Source: Thiobacillus sp. (GTDB lineage Bacteria; Pseudomonadota; Gammaproteobacteria; Burkholderiales; Thiobacillaceae). Taken from it: a stretch of 64,000 nucleotides of DNA. The stretch's first letter is position 1. Each line of letters begins with the position of its first letter. The position numbers and the translations under genes are program-made. The stretch is from positions 1 to 64,000 of the forward strand of contig WGNC01000014.1 in assembly GCA_016124745.1 (NCBI GenBank), written 5' to 3'. Positions 10,918 through 19,820 of this stretch are shown piece after piece. The notes under the pieces are model-generated. The model had not been told where the DNA came from and ran no database searches. It was given only the letters and a program-made list of their open reading frames with translations.

Positions 10918-11331
10918 TCAGGCAGGCGCGTAGGCCGCGTCTTTCATTACCTGCGACAGGACGCCATAGGCGGCCGCCCACGCAGCTCTCACCTCACCGG
11001 TAAATTTCGACCCCAGCCCCTGTTCCAGGGTCCACAGCAGCGCCGCGCCGACGGTGTCGTAATGCGCTGGCTGGACGCCATAGCCCACATGACGGCGCGC
11101 CATGTCCTGTGCTGCCGGCACCAGTTCGTCGAGCCGGGTCAGGCTGTTGACGATCAGCCCCAGCATTTTCATGAGTTTCAACCCCTGTTCGCGCATGTCG
11201 CCCTTGAACATGGGACGCACCGACGGATCGAGCGCGAACAGTCGCTGATAGAACAGCCCGGCAGCGGTTTCCGAAATGGGAACCACCTCGGTCCAGGAGT
11301 TCTGAATGAGCGTGATTTGCTGTGGTGTCAT
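10918..11331 (-). CDS. Single-domain globin
   Basis: A 137-residue three-on-three globin without a reductase domain, resembling the haem domain of flavohaemoglobins and Vitreoscilla-type haemoglobin. It starts MTPQQITLIQNSWTEV, carries the CD-region Phe in DPSVRPMFKGDM, and has the proximal His in ARRHVGYGVQPAHY. Likely roles are binding of O2 or NO, such as NO detoxification or O2 supply. The ATG at 11331 follows GAGGAAACC. It is transcribed from a sigma-54 promoter at 11445-11460, divergent from the transglutaminase gene. This suggests nitrogen control and links it with nitrate assimilation, where NO and nitrite stress can arise. Confidence 0.88.
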   Translation of the reverse strand: MTPQQITLIQNSWTEVVPISETAAGLFYQRLFALDPSVRPMFKGDMREQGLKLMKMLGLIVNSLTRLDELVPAAQDMARRHVGYGVQPAHYDTVGAALLWTLEQGLGSKFTGEVRAAWAAAYGVLSQVMKDAAYAPA

Positions 11332-11444
11332 GATGGTTTCCTCGTGGCATGAATGGTGGATGACCTGCAGGACTGCGGTGATGAAATCATCCGCAGCCGT
11401 GAACACGACGCCGGTGTGTTCGGGGCGTCGGGCAATCCGGCTTA

Positions 11445-11460
11445 CGCAGGGTCCATGCCA
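11445..11460 (-). promoter_or_regulatory. Sigma-54 promoter of the globin gene
   Basis: On the minus strand TGGCATG-GACC-CTGCG, with GG and GC ten bases apart. The predicted start near 11434 gives a leader of about 100 bases before the globin ATG. The leader contains a dyad with GATGA/TCATC arms at about 11382-11393, but I see no poly-T terminator in it. Confidence 0.75.
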
Positions 11461-11547
11461 GCCCTCGCGTCCGCGCCAAAAAGCGGCGCACCGGGAGCGA
11501 ACATCCCTCCGAATATGCATAGCCATGCCTGCTGACAGTGCACGCAC

Positions 11548-11562
11548 GCACCGCTGACGTGC
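11548..11562. promoter_or_regulatory. NtrC-type dyad between divergent sigma-54 promoters
   Basis: GCAC-CGCTGAC-GTGC, a perfect match to the GCAC-N7-GTGC core of NtrC enhancer sites. It lies about 75 bp upstream of the transglutaminase -24 element and about 90 bp upstream of the globin -24 element, so one site could serve both directions. Confidence 0.65.
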
Positions 11563-11635
11563 ATGGAACCCGCATGCCGGGACCATGACCGGCCCGTTCG
11601 ACGCCATGGCGCACGGAATCGGCCAAACCGCCCAC

Positions 11636-11651
11636 TGGCTCATCCCTTGCT
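11636..11651 (+). promoter_or_regulatory. Sigma-54 promoter of the DUF2126 transglutaminase gene
   Basis: TGGCTCA-TCCC-TTGCT has GG (11637-11638) and GC (11649-11650) with the correct ten-base spacing and one mismatch (T for A at the fifth position). The predicted start near 11662 leaves a leader of about 22 bases before ATG 11684. Confidence 0.7.
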
Positions 11652-11683
11652 TATTACAGGGAGTCCCAGTACCGTCAGCCGTC

Positions 11684-14600
11684 ATGAGCATCCACGTCGC
11701 AATTCGCCACACCACGCGTTACCAATTCGACCGTCGCGTGAGCCTGAGCCCGCATGTGATCCGGCTGCGTCCGGCGCCGCATTCGCGCACCCCCATCCTC
11801 GCCTACACGATGAAGGTCACGCCGGAGAAGCACTTCATCAACTGGCAGCAGGATCCGTTCGGCAACTACCTCGCGCGTCTGGTGTTCCCGGAGCAGACGC
11901 GTGAGTTCTCGGTCGACGTCGAAGTTATCGCCGACATGACGGTGATCAACCCCTTCGATTACTTCATCGAGGAAAGCGCGTTTCACTTCCCCTTCAACTA
12001 CGACCCGGCACTCAAGCGCGAACTCACGCCCTATCTGGAAACCGAGCCCGCGGGAAAACTGCTCGCGGCATGGCTGGCCGAGGTGTCGCTCAAACGGGTG
12101 CACACCAACGATTTTCTGGTGGGGCTCAACCAGCGCCTGCAGAAGGACATCGCCTACACCATCCGCATGGAGCCCGGCATCCAGAGTTGCGAGGAAACGC
12201 TGGGCAAGGCAATCGGCTCGTGCCGCGATACCGCCTGGCTGCTGGTGCAGATCCTGCGCCACCTGGGGCTGGCGGCGCGCTTCGTCTCGGGCTACCTGGT
12301 GCAACTGACGCCCGACGTGAAGTCGCTCGACGGCCCCTCCGGCCCCGAGCACGACTTCACCGACCTGCATGCCTGGGCCGAGGTCTACCTGCCCGGCGCC
12401 GGCTGGGTCGGACTCGACCCGACCTCGGGCCTGTTCGCCGACGAAGGCCACATCCCGCTGGCGGCAACGCCGCAGCCTTCTTCCGCCGCGCCGATCGAGG
12501 GCAGGACCGACAAGTGCGAGGTCGAGTTCAGTTTCAGCAACACGGTCACCCGCATCAAGGAAGACCCGCGCGTCACGCTGCCGTATGCGGATGACGCGTG
12601 GGCGGCGATTCTGGCGCTCGGTCACGCCGTCGACGAGAAGCTGGTGCAGCGAGATGTCCGCCTCACCCACGGCGGCGAACCGACCTTCGTCTCGATCGAC
12701 GACATGGAGGGCGCGCAGTGGAACACCGATGCGCTGGGCGCGCACAAGCGTGAACGCGCCGAAGTGCTGGTGCGGCGCCTGAAGGATCGCATGGCCCCCG
12801 GCTCGCTGCTACACACCGGACAGGGCAAGTGGTATCCGGGCGAGCCGCTGCCGCGCTGGGCGCTGGGAATCTACTGGCGGCGCGACGGTATCCCGGTGTG
12901 GAAAAACCCCGCGCTGCTCGCCGAGGCCTATGCGGACTACGGCCACAGCCACCACGACGCCCGGTTGTTTGCCGAAACGCTGGCGCTGCATCTGGGGCTG
13001 GCCCCGCGCTACGCGCAACCCGCGTATGAGGACGCGCTCGCCGCGCTGCTGCAGGAAGCCGAACTCCCGGCCAACGTCGATGTGCTGACGAAGGGCACAG
13101 ACCATGCCGCGCTGGAAAGCGCCAGCCTGCGCGGAGATCTTGCCAGCAAGCTGTCGCGCGGCCTCAACACGCCGACCGGCTACGTGATTCCGCTGGCCTG
13201 GAGCTGGGCGTCGCAGGACTGGATGAGCGCGCCATGGGAAACCCGGCGCGACCGCCTCTATCTCACGCCGGGCGACTCCCCGATGGGGCTGCGGCTGCCG
13301 CTCGCATCATTGCCCTGGGTAGCGGAAGACGAGCGCGAACCCTCGGTCGAGGTCGATCCTTTCGCGGTGCAGCCGCCGCTGGCCGATTTCCACGGTGAGA
13401 TCGCCGCGCGCTTTTCCAGCGTGGCACCACCCGAGCCGCAGACCCGGATCCAGCCGCAGCACGTCCCGCAAACCGCCATCGTTGAGGTGCCGCGCACCGC
13501 ACTGACGGTCGAGGTGCGCAAGGGTTGCCTCTACATCTTCATGCCGCCGGTGAAGACCCTGGAGCAGTACCTAGACCTGCTTGCCGCGATCGAGGCCACA
13601 GCCGAAAAACTCAAGCTGCCGGTCGCCATCGAAGGCTATACGCCGCCCTCCGATGCCCGCATCGAAAAGCTGATGGTGACGCCCGATCCCGGCGTCATCG
13701 AGGTCAACATCCACCCGGCCCATTCATGGGCGCAACTGGTCGAGACGACCACGACCATTTACGAAGAGGCGCGCCTGTCGCGCCTGGCGGCCGAGAAGTT
13801 CATGCTCGACGGCCGCCATGCCGGCACCGGCGGTGGCAACCACGTCACCCTCGGCGGGGCGACGCCGTCCGACAGTCCCTTCCTGCGCCGCCCCGACCTG
13901 CTGGCCAGCCTCATCACCTACTGGCAGCACCATCCGTCCCTCTCCTACCTGTTCTCCGGTCTCTTCATCGGCCCCACCAGCCAGGCGCCGCGCGTCGACG
14001 AGGGGCGCCCGGAACGGCTGTACGAACTCGAAATCGCCTTCCAGCAGATGCCCGTCGGCGAGACGCCGCAGCCCTGGCTGGTCGACCGCCTGCTGCGCAA
14101 CCTGCTGACCGACCTCACCGGCAACACCCACCGCTCCGAGTTCTGCATCGACAAGCTGTATTCGCCCGACTCGGCCTCGGGGCGGCTGGGGCTGGTCGAA
14201 TTCCGCGCCTACGAGATGCCGCCGCACGCGCGCATGAGCCTGGCGCAGATGCTGCTGCTGCGCGCGCTGGTCGCACGGTTCTGGGACCAGCCGTATCGCA
14301 AGCCGCTGGTGCGCTGGGGCACGCTGCTGCACGACCGCCACATGTTGCCGCATTACCTGTGGGCAGACTTGAAAGACGTGGTCGACGACCTCAACGCTGC
14401 CGGCTTCCCGTTCCAACTCGACTGGTACCGGCCCTTCCTGGAATTCCGCTTCCCACGCTACGGCACCCTGCAGATCGGCGACATCGCGATCGAACTGCGC
14501 ACCGCGATCGAACCCTGGCATGTGCTGGGCGAAGAGAGCACCAGCCAGGGCACGGCGCGTTATGTCGACTCCTCCATCGAACGGGTTCAGGTCAAGGTGA

Positions 14601-15058
14601 ATGGACTCACCGACAGCCGCTATGTGCTCGCCTGCAACGGCCGCCGCGTGCCGCTGCAGGCCACCGGCGTCCATGGCGAATATGTCGCCGGCGTGCGCTA
14701 CCGTGCCTGGCAGCCACCCTCGGCCCTGCATCCGACCATCGGCATCCACTCGCCGCTGGTATTCGATCTGATCGACACCTGGAACGGCCGCGCCATCGGT
14801 GGCTGCACCTACCGTGTCGTCCACCCCGGTGGACGACACGAGGAAGCCTTCCCGGTCAATGCGGTGGAAGCCGAGTCGCGCCGCCACACCCGCTTCCAGG
14901 AGTGGGGGCACACCGCCGGCAACATCACGCCGCCGCCCAGCCTGGCGTCGCTGGCGCTGTTCTACCCCAACGGCAGTCCGCCCGGCCCGATGGAACCGCC
15001 TGCCGAAGAAGCGCCTGGCGAATATCCGCACACGCTCGACTTGCGGCGGCGCGGCTGA
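11684..15058 (+). CDS. Transglutaminase-like / DUF2126 fusion protein
   Basis: A 1124-residue cytoplasmic protein. Residues 1-90 form a transglutaminase N-terminal domain (MSIHVAIRHTTRYQFDRRVS). The papain-like transglutaminase core has an intact triad: Cys180 (AIGSCRDTAW), His229 (DLHAWAEVYLPGAGW) and Asp245 (GLDPTSG). The rest, from about residue 300 to the end, is the DUF2126 region (LTHGGEPTFVSIDDMEG, HTGQGKWYPGEPLPRW, GGGNHVTLGG), whose activity is unknown. Comparative work places such proteins in predicted peptide or amide-bond systems with ATP-grasp, alpha-E and Anbu proteins. The ATG at 11684 was chosen because homology starts there and the sigma-54 promoter lies just upstream. It may hydrolyse or transfer amide bonds of the product made by the ATP-grasp enzymes. 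Confidence 0.9.
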   Translation: MSIHVAIRHTTRYQFDRRVSLSPHVIRLRPAPHSRTPILAYTMKVTPEKHFINWQQDPFGNYLARLVFPEQTREFSVDVEVIADMTVINPFDYFIEESAFHFPFNYDPALKRELTPYLETEPAGKLLAAWLAEVSLKRVHTNDFLVGLNQRLQKDIAYTIRMEPGIQSCEETLGKAIGSCRDTAWLLVQILRHLGLAARFVSGYLVQLTPDVKSLDGPSGPEHDFTDLHAWAEVYLPGAGWVGLDPTSGLFADEGHIPLAATPQPSSAAPIEGRTDKCEVEFSFSNTVTRIKEDPRVTLPYADDAWAAILALGHAVDEKLVQRDVRLTHGGEPTFVSIDDMEGAQWNTDALGAHKRERAEVLVRRLKDRMAPGSLLHTGQGKWYPGEPLPRWALGIYWRRDGIPVWKNPALLAEAYADYGHSHHDARLFAETLALHLGLAPRYAQPAYEDALAALLQEAELPANVDVLTKGTDHAALESASLRGDLASKLSRGLNTPTGYVIPLAWSWASQDWMSAPWETRRDRLYLTPGDSPMGLRLPLASLPWVAEDEREPSVEVDPFAVQPPLADFHGEIAARFSSVAPPEPQTRIQPQHVPQTAIVEVPRTALTVEVRKGCLYIFMPPVKTLEQYLDLLAAIEATAEKLKLPVAIEGYTPPSDARIEKLMVTPDPGVIEVNIHPAHSWAQLVETTTTIYEEARLSRLAAEKFMLDGRHAGTGGGNHVTLGGATPSDSPFLRRPDLLASLITYWQHHPSLSYLFSGLFIGPTSQAPRVDEGRPERLYELEIAFQQMPVGETPQPWLVDRLLRNLLTDLTGNTHRSEFCIDKLYSPDSASGRLGLVEFRAYEMPPHARMSLAQMLLLRALVARFWDQPYRKPLVRWGTLLHDRHMLPHYLWADLKDVVDDLNAAGFPFQLDWYRPFLEFRFPRYGTLQIGDIAIELRTAIEPWHVLGEESTSQGTARYVDSSIERVQVKVNGLTDSRYVLACNGRRVPLQATGVHGEYVAGVRYRAWQPPSALHPTIGIHSPLVFDLIDTWNGRAIGGCTYRVVHPGGRHEEAFPVNAVEAESRRHTRFQEWGHTAGNITPPPSLASLALFYPNGSPPGPMEPPAEEAPGEYPHTLDLRRRG

Positions 15059-15073
15059 GGGCGCTGCGGGATT

Positions 15074-15128
15074 TATGGCCGTTCGGGCCGAGCCCTTCGA
15101 CTTCGCTCAGCGCGAACGGCTGAAATAA
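15074..15128. repeat. REP-like palindromic unit
   Basis: GCCGTTCGGGCCGAGCCC, then the CTTCGACTTCGCTCAGCGC unit and GAACGGC, a single copy of the palindromic motif that recurs in families A-C. It lies in the gap between the DUF2126 and ParA-like genes and could form an RNA hairpin there. Confidence 0.6.
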
Positions 15129-15177
15129 TTCAACGGCCGACAGTTCATTCAACAACCCTTCATCCCAAGGAAAAACC

Positions 15178-15867
15178 ATGGCCCACATCCACTTCATCGG
15201 CGGCGAAAAAGGCGGCGTCGGCAAATCGCTGGTCGCCCGCATCCTCGCGCAATATCTGATCGACCACGAGCGGCCTTTCCTCGGCTTCGACACCGACAAG
15301 TCGCACGGTGCGCTGATGCGCTTCTACGCCGGCTACGCCTCGCCCGTCGTGGTGGACCGCTACGAAAGCCTCGATGCCATCGTCGAAGCCGCGGCCGCCG
15401 AGCCCGCCCGCAGCATCCTCGTCGATATGGCCGCACAGACGCAGGACGCGCTGACGCAATGGATGGACGAATCCGGCTTGATCGAACTGTCGAGCGAGAT
15501 GGGACTGGCGCTGACCTACTGGCATGTGATGGACTCGGGACGCGACTCGGTGGACCTGCTGAAGAAGCTGCTCGATCGGTTCGGCTCGCGCCTCAACTAC
15601 GTGCTGGTGCAGAATCACATCCGTGGCGACAACTTCGACATGCTCGAAACCTCCGGCGAAAAACAGCGCGCACTCGAACTGCACGCCCGCATCATCGAGA
15701 TCAAGCGCCTGCACGAAGCCTCGATGGTCAAGATCGATGCCCATAGCAGCAGCTTCTGGTCCGCCACCCAGCGCACTGACACGCATGCACTCGGCATCCT
15801 GGAACGGCAGCGCGTGAAGATGTGGCTGAAAAATGCCTACAGCGAGATCGACACCCTGCATGTCTGA
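15178..15867 (+). CDS. ParA/MinD-like P-loop ATPase of unknown role
   Basis: A 229-residue SIMIBI-class ATPase. The deviant Walker A motif GGEKGGVGKSLVA is at residues 8-20, switch I-like FDTDKSHGAL follows, and ILVDMAAQTQDAL corresponds to the Walker B strand. Similar proteins have been labelled mobilisation or ParA-like, but there is no ParB partner, no centromere-like repeat array and no conjugation gene nearby. It sits between two transglutaminase genes on the same strand and is probably co-transcribed with the upstream one. Its role in the Anbu/ATP-grasp system is unknown; it may position or regulate the assembly. It lacks the C-terminal amphipathic membrane helix seen in MinD. Confidence 0.75.
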   Translation: MAHIHFIGGEKGGVGKSLVARILAQYLIDHERPFLGFDTDKSHGALMRFYAGYASPVVVDRYESLDAIVEAAAAEPARSILVDMAAQTQDALTQWMDESGLIELSSEMGLALTYWHVMDSGRDSVDLLKKLLDRFGSRLNYVLVQNHIRGDNFDMLETSGEKQRALELHARIIEIKRLHEASMVKIDAHSSSFWSATQRTDTHALGILERQRVKMWLKNAYSEIDTLHV

Positions 15868-15908
15868 GCGCGCAGATCACCCGCCCTGACCCGACATGTG
15901 ACAGCAAC

Positions 15909-16067
15909 CCTTAGGGAGACGCTGATTTATCCGTTCGGGATGAGCCCTTCGACCATGCTCAGGAGAGCCTTGTCGAAGCCTGTCCTGAGCTTGGCGAAGG
16001 GGCCCATTCATCCTTCGACACGCTCAGGACGAACGGACTTCAAACTTCACTTGGCCGGATCAATGGA
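15909..16067. repeat. Composite repeat element with family B left end and family C right end
   Basis: It begins TTAGGGAGACGCTGATTTAT, the family B terminus, and ends with the complement of the family C terminus (CAAACTTCACTTGGCCGGAT). The interior carries two to three CTTCGACAAGCTCAGG-type palindromes. The mixed ends suggest one element inserted into, or recombined with, another. It occupies nearly all of the gap between the ParA-like and second transglutaminase genes. Confidence 0.65.
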
Positions 16068-16074
16068 ATGAACC

Positions 16075-16929
16075 ATGCGTCGCTTTAAAATCCTCCATCG
16101 CACCTATTACAATTTTTCAAGTGCAGTGCGGCTCGAACCCCACGTTTTACGCCTGCGCCCCAAAGAGGGCCACGAGCTGCGCATCGAGTCCTCGTCCCTG
16201 GAAATCGCCCCTGCGGCCACCCTGCGCTGGCACCGCGACGTCGAAGACAACTCGGTTGCCATCGCAAGCTTCGACACGCCCACCCAGCAGTTGGTGATCG
16301 AGAGCGAAGTCATCATTCAGCAATTCAACGAAGCGCCCCTCGATTTTCTGGTGGACGTTTACGCAACGAACTACCCGTTCTCCTATACGGCAGATGACCG
16401 GGTTGTATTGTCGCCCTATATGAACGCCGCCAGTCCGGCGGTCGGCGACCCGCTGGCCGAATGGGTAGCCCGTTTATGGAAGGCGGGCGAACCCGTTCAA
16501 ACCTATGCGCTGTTGGAACGCCTGTGCGTCCATATCAATCAGTCGTTGTCGTATCAGGTACGCGAGGAACCCGGCGTTCAAACGCCCGAAGACACCCTGG
16601 CGCGCGGCAGCGGCTCGTGCCGTGACTTTGCCACGCTGTTCATGCAAGCCGCGCGACACCTGGGGCTCGCCGCACGCTTTGTCAGCGGTTATCTCCACGC
16701 CGAGCCCTCATCGGCAAATTTCGGCTCAACCCATGCGTGGGCCGAAGTGTTCCTGCCTGGCGCGGGCTGGAAAGGCTTCGATCCCACCATAGGAAAAATC
16801 GTCGGAACCGATCACACGCCCGTTGCCGTCTCGCGTCTACCCGAATCCGTCCCACCCATTTCTGGCTCGTTCGTCGGCCCACCCGGCGCGACCCTCGATG
16901 TAGGGGTATGGGTCACCGCGCTGACGTAA
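16075..16929 (+). CDS. Transglutaminase-like cysteine protease
   Basis: A 284-residue protein with a transglutaminase N-terminal beta domain (residues 1-90, MRRFKILHRTYYNF) and core domain with Cys182 (GSGSCRDFATL), His220 (STHAWAEVFLPGAGW) and Asp236 (GFDPTIG). It resembles the first 250 residues of the 1124-residue protein upstream but lacks DUF2126. Such stand-alone proteins accompany alpha-E and ATP-grasp genes in many genomes and are predicted peptidases or amide transferases. The start at 16075 is just after the repeat element, so its promoter is either within that element or upstream of the ParA-like gene. Confidence 0.88.
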   Translation: MRRFKILHRTYYNFSSAVRLEPHVLRLRPKEGHELRIESSSLEIAPAATLRWHRDVEDNSVAIASFDTPTQQLVIESEVIIQQFNEAPLDFLVDVYATNYPFSYTADDRVVLSPYMNAASPAVGDPLAEWVARLWKAGEPVQTYALLERLCVHINQSLSYQVREEPGVQTPEDTLARGSGSCRDFATLFMQAARHLGLAARFVSGYLHAEPSSANFGSTHAWAEVFLPGAGWKGFDPTIGKIVGTDHTPVAVSRLPESVPPISGSFVGPPGATLDVGVWVTALT

Positions 16930-17060
16930 ACCTGGCCATCGACGTTGGCCGACTATCTCTGGTCGTGATTTCGATCAGCGGGATCGGCGTCGTCTCATCC
17001 ATCCGTAAAGCATTTCCGGCCTGACTTGCGAGCGGTTCAGGCGCGACCTCAGTGCGTGCC

Positions 17061-17075
17061 GCACCATGCTTGTGC
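17061..17075. promoter_or_regulatory. NtrC-type dyad upstream of nrtA
   Basis: GCAC-CATGCTT-GTGC, a perfect GCAC-N7-GTGC dyad 67 bp upstream of the -24 element of the nrtA promoter. This is the expected position for an NtrC enhancer. Confidence 0.7.
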
Positions 17076-17140
17076 GTGACAAGCCCCGAGAACGACAGGC
17101 AGGGTTCTACCAAACCCAGCAAATTCAACGATTCACCATC

Positions 17141-17156
17141 TGGCACGTTAGCTGCT
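17141..17156 (+). promoter_or_regulatory. Sigma-54 promoter of the nrtABD operon
   Basis: TGGCACG-TTAG-CTGCT, a full match to the RpoN consensus with GG (17142-17143) and GC (17154-17155) ten bases apart. The predicted start near 17167 gives a leader of about 180 bases before nrtA. The rest of the 420-base gap 16930-17349 holds the NtrC dyad and the leader terminator. Confidence 0.9.
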
Positions 17157-17224
17157 TATAGCTGCTTGTCACATCCGGCCATTCGGGTCGAAGTGAGAAA
17201 AAGCAAATGTAGTTCTGGACAACG

Positions 17225-17267
17225 GCGTCCTTTCCGCACGGCTTCACGCGCAGGAGGACGCTTTTTT
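17225..17267 (+). terminator. Intrinsic terminator inside the nrtA leader
   Basis: Stem GCGTCCT/AGGACGC (17225-17231 with 17255-17261), a 23-base GC-rich loop that may fold further, then TTTTTT (17262-17267). It lies between the sigma-54 promoter and nrtA, giving the same promoter-leader-terminator-gene order as at nasT. It is a probable target of NasT antitermination. Confidence 0.75.
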
Positions 17268-17349
17268 ATTGTTCCTGCTGCGAGGTGTTCCAGGCGAGAG
17301 GCCCGACAACGGGATTGCACGGATTGATCAACTTGCATGGAGAAACACG

Positions 17350-18732
17350 ATGAACAGAAGACAGGTCCTCAAGGGCCTTATGCTCACCCCCATGGCACTG
17401 GCGCTGACGCTGGCCGGCGGCATCAACGGAGCCAACGCCGCAGTCGGCCAGGCCGAAAAACCCGATCTGAAGTTCGGCTTCATCAAGCTCACCGACATGG
17501 CCCCGCTGGCCATCGCCTACGAGAAGCGCTTCTTCGAGGATGAAGGCCTGTACGTCACGCTGGAGGCGCAAGCCAACTGGAAGGTACTGCTCGATCGCGT
17601 CATCGACGGCCAGCTCGACGGCGCCCACATGCTGGCCGGCCAGCCGCTCGGCGCCACGATCGGCTTCGGCACCAAGGCCGACATCATTACCGCGTTCTCG
17701 ATGGACCTGAACGGCAACGGCATCACCGTCTCCAAGCAGGTCTGGGAGGAAATGAAGAAGAACATTCCCAAGGGCGCGGATGGCAAGCCCGTCCACCCGA
17801 TCAAGGCGGATGCATTGAAGCCGGTGGTCGAGTCCTACAAGAAGGAAGGCAAGCGCTTCAACATGGGCATGGTGTTCCCCGTCTCCACGCATAACTACGA
17901 GCTGCGCTACTGGCTGGCCGCGGGCGGCATCCACCCCGGCTATTACGCGCCGGACAAGGGCGATACCAGCGGCCAGATCAAGGCGGACGCCTTCCTCTCG
18001 GTGACCCCGCCGCCCCAGATGCCGGCCACCCTGGAAGCCGGCACCATCAACGGCTACTGCGTGGGCGAGCCGTGGAACCAGCAGGCGGTGTGCAAGGGCA
18101 TCGGCGTGCCGGTCATCACCGACTACGAGATCTGGAAGAACAACCCGGAGAAGGTGTTTGGCGTCAGCAAGGCGTGGGCGGACAAGTACCCCAACACGCA
18201 CATCCGTACCGTGAAGGCCCTGATCCGCGCCGCCAAGTGGCTGGACGAGAACAACAACGCCAACCGCGTCGCGGCATCGCGGATTCTCTCCAAGCCGAAC
18301 TACGTGGGCGCCGACGTGGATGTCATCGACAACTCCATGACCGGCACCTTCGAGTACGAAAAGGGTGACAAGCGCGCGGTGCCGGACTTCAACGTGTTCT
18401 TCCGTTACAACGCCACCTACCCCTATTACTCGGATGCCATCTGGTACCTGACCCAGATGCGTCGCTGGGGCCAGATCCCCGACGCCAAACCGGACAACTG
18501 GTACATGGATATCGCCAAGAAGGTATACCGTCCCGACATCTACGCCACGGCAGCCAGGGAACTGATCGCCGAAGGCAAGATGAAGGCCAGTGATTTCCCC
18601 GACTTCGCCAAGGAAAGTGGCTTCAAGCCGCCCCAGAAGGAGTTCATCGACGGCATCACCTATGACGGAACCAAGCCCAACGCCTATCTGAAGCAATTCA
18701 AGATCGGCCTGAAAGGCAACGAGAAGCCATAA
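17350..18732 (+). CDS. nrtA: Nitrate ABC transporter substrate-binding protein NrtA
   Basis: A 460-residue periplasmic nitrate/nitrite-binding protein of the NrtA/CmpA family. The N-terminus has a twin-arginine-like export signal ([12 protein letters not shown], then a hydrophobic stretch to about residue 30, GANAA). Family motifs include [33 protein letters not shown] and [13 protein letters not shown]. The ATG at 17350 follows GGAGAAACACG. It heads the nrtA-nrtB-nrtD operon for high-affinity uptake of nitrate, which is reduced by NasA and NirBD encoded at 29178-35939. Bicarbonate (CmpA-like) or cyanate specificity is less likely given the nas genes around it. Confidence 0.92.
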   Translation: MNRRQVLKGLMLTPMALALTLAGGINGANAAVGQAEKPDLKFGFIKLTDMAPLAIAYEKRFFEDEGLYVTLEAQANWKVLLDRVIDGQLDGAHMLAGQPLGATIGFGTKADIITAFSMDLNGNGITVSKQVWEEMKKNIPKGADGKPVHPIKADALKPVVESYKKEGKRFNMGMVFPVSTHNYELRYWLAAGGIHPGYYAPDKGDTSGQIKADAFLSVTPPPQMPATLEAGTINGYCVGEPWNQQAVCKGIGVPVITDYEIWKNNPEKVFGVSKAWADKYPNTHIRTVKALIRAAKWLDENNNANRVAASRILSKPNYVGADVDVIDNSMTGTFEYEKGDKRAVPDFNVFFRYNATYPYYSDAIWYLTQMRRWGQIPDAKPDNWYMDIAKKVYRPDIYATAARELIAEGKMKASDFPDFAKESGFKPPQKEFIDGITYDGTKPNAYLKQFKIGLKGNEKP

Positions 18733-18809
18733 GGAACGCCCCCATCGCGACACCATCCCACATCGTCCCGATGCGGGGTGGGCGCAACGATGAAACAAAA
18801 GGAATGACC

Positions 18810-19799
18810 ATGAACGCCACCCTAGCCAGCATCCGCCAGAATCCCGCAAGCCTGGTCCCGAGCGCAGCCCAGGTCAGACAATTTGCCCTGGGCCTCAGTC
18901 TGCCGATCATCGGCATCGCCATGTTTCTGTTTATCTGGCATAACGTTGCCCAGCTTATCGATACCTCCCTGGGCAAGTTTCCCGGTCCCACGCAGGTGTG
19001 GGAACAAGCCAACAATCTCGTGGCCGAGCACAAGGAGGAACGCCAGCGAGCGGAGGAATTCTACGAGCGCCAGAAAGTGCGCAATGCAGAAATCCTGGCG
19101 GCCGATCCCAGCGCTGAAGTGAAGATCCGGCCCTACACCGGCAAACGCACCTTCCTCGACCAAATCGTCACCAGCCTGGCGACCGTGTTGTCCGGCTTCG
19201 TCCTGGCCTCCCTGATCGCCATCCCGCTGGGCATCCTGATCGGCTTGAACCAGGTGGTCTATGCCGCGTTCAATCCGCTGATCCAGCTGTTCAAGCCCAT
19301 CTCGCCCCTGGCCTGGCTGCCGCTGGTGACCATGGTGGTGAGTGCGGTGTATGTCACCAACGACCCCATGTTCTCCAAATCCTTCCTCAACTCCATGTTC
19401 ACCGTGCTGCTGTGCTGCCTGTGGCCCACGGTGGTGAACACGGCAGTGGGCGTGGCCAACGTCAGCAAGGACCTGCTGAACGTGAGCAAGGTGCTGAGCC
19501 TGCCACCCCTCACCCATGTGTTCAAGATCGTCCTGCCCGCCGCCCTGCCGCTCATGTTCACCGGCTTGCGCCTGTCCCTGGGCATCGCCTGGATGGTGCT
19601 CATCGCCGCCGAGATGCTGGCCCAGAACCCGGGCCTCGGCAAGTTCGTGTGGGACGAGTTCCAGAACGGCAGTTCCGATTCCTTGAGCCGCATCATGGTG
19701 GCGGTGCTGGCGATCGGCTTCATCGGCTTCCTGCTCGACCGCGCCATGCTGCTGCTGCAGCGCACGGCAAGCTGGGACAAGACCGCCATCCTGCGCTAA
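18810..19799 (+). CDS. nrtB: Nitrate ABC transporter permease NrtB
   Basis: A 329-residue inner-membrane permease with a BPD-transport domain and about six membrane helices. It has an unusually long charged insert after the first helix (about residues 70-115, rich in Glu/Arg), as seen in proteobacterial NrtB proteins. The cytoplasmic EAA-like loop reads SKVLSLPPLTHVFKIVLPAALP. The second of two close ATGs (18804 and 18810) is chosen for its spacing from AAAAGGA. It lies 77 bases after nrtA and 21 bases before the ATPase gene. Confidence 0.92.
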   Translation: MNATLASIRQNPASLVPSAAQVRQFALGLSLPIIGIAMFLFIWHNVAQLIDTSLGKFPGPTQVWEQANNLVAEHKEERQRAEEFYERQKVRNAEILAADPSAEVKIRPYTGKRTFLDQIVTSLATVLSGFVLASLIAIPLGILIGLNQVVYAAFNPLIQLFKPISPLAWLPLVTMVVSAVYVTNDPMFSKSFLNSMFTVLLCCLWPTVVNTAVGVANVSKDLLNVSKVLSLPPLTHVFKIVLPAALPLMFTGLRLSLGIAWMVLIAAEMLAQNPGLGKFVWDEFQNGSSDSLSRIMVAVLAIGFIGFLLDRAMLLLQRTASWDKTAILR

Positions 19800-19820
19800 C
19801 CGATCAACAGGGACCCACCC

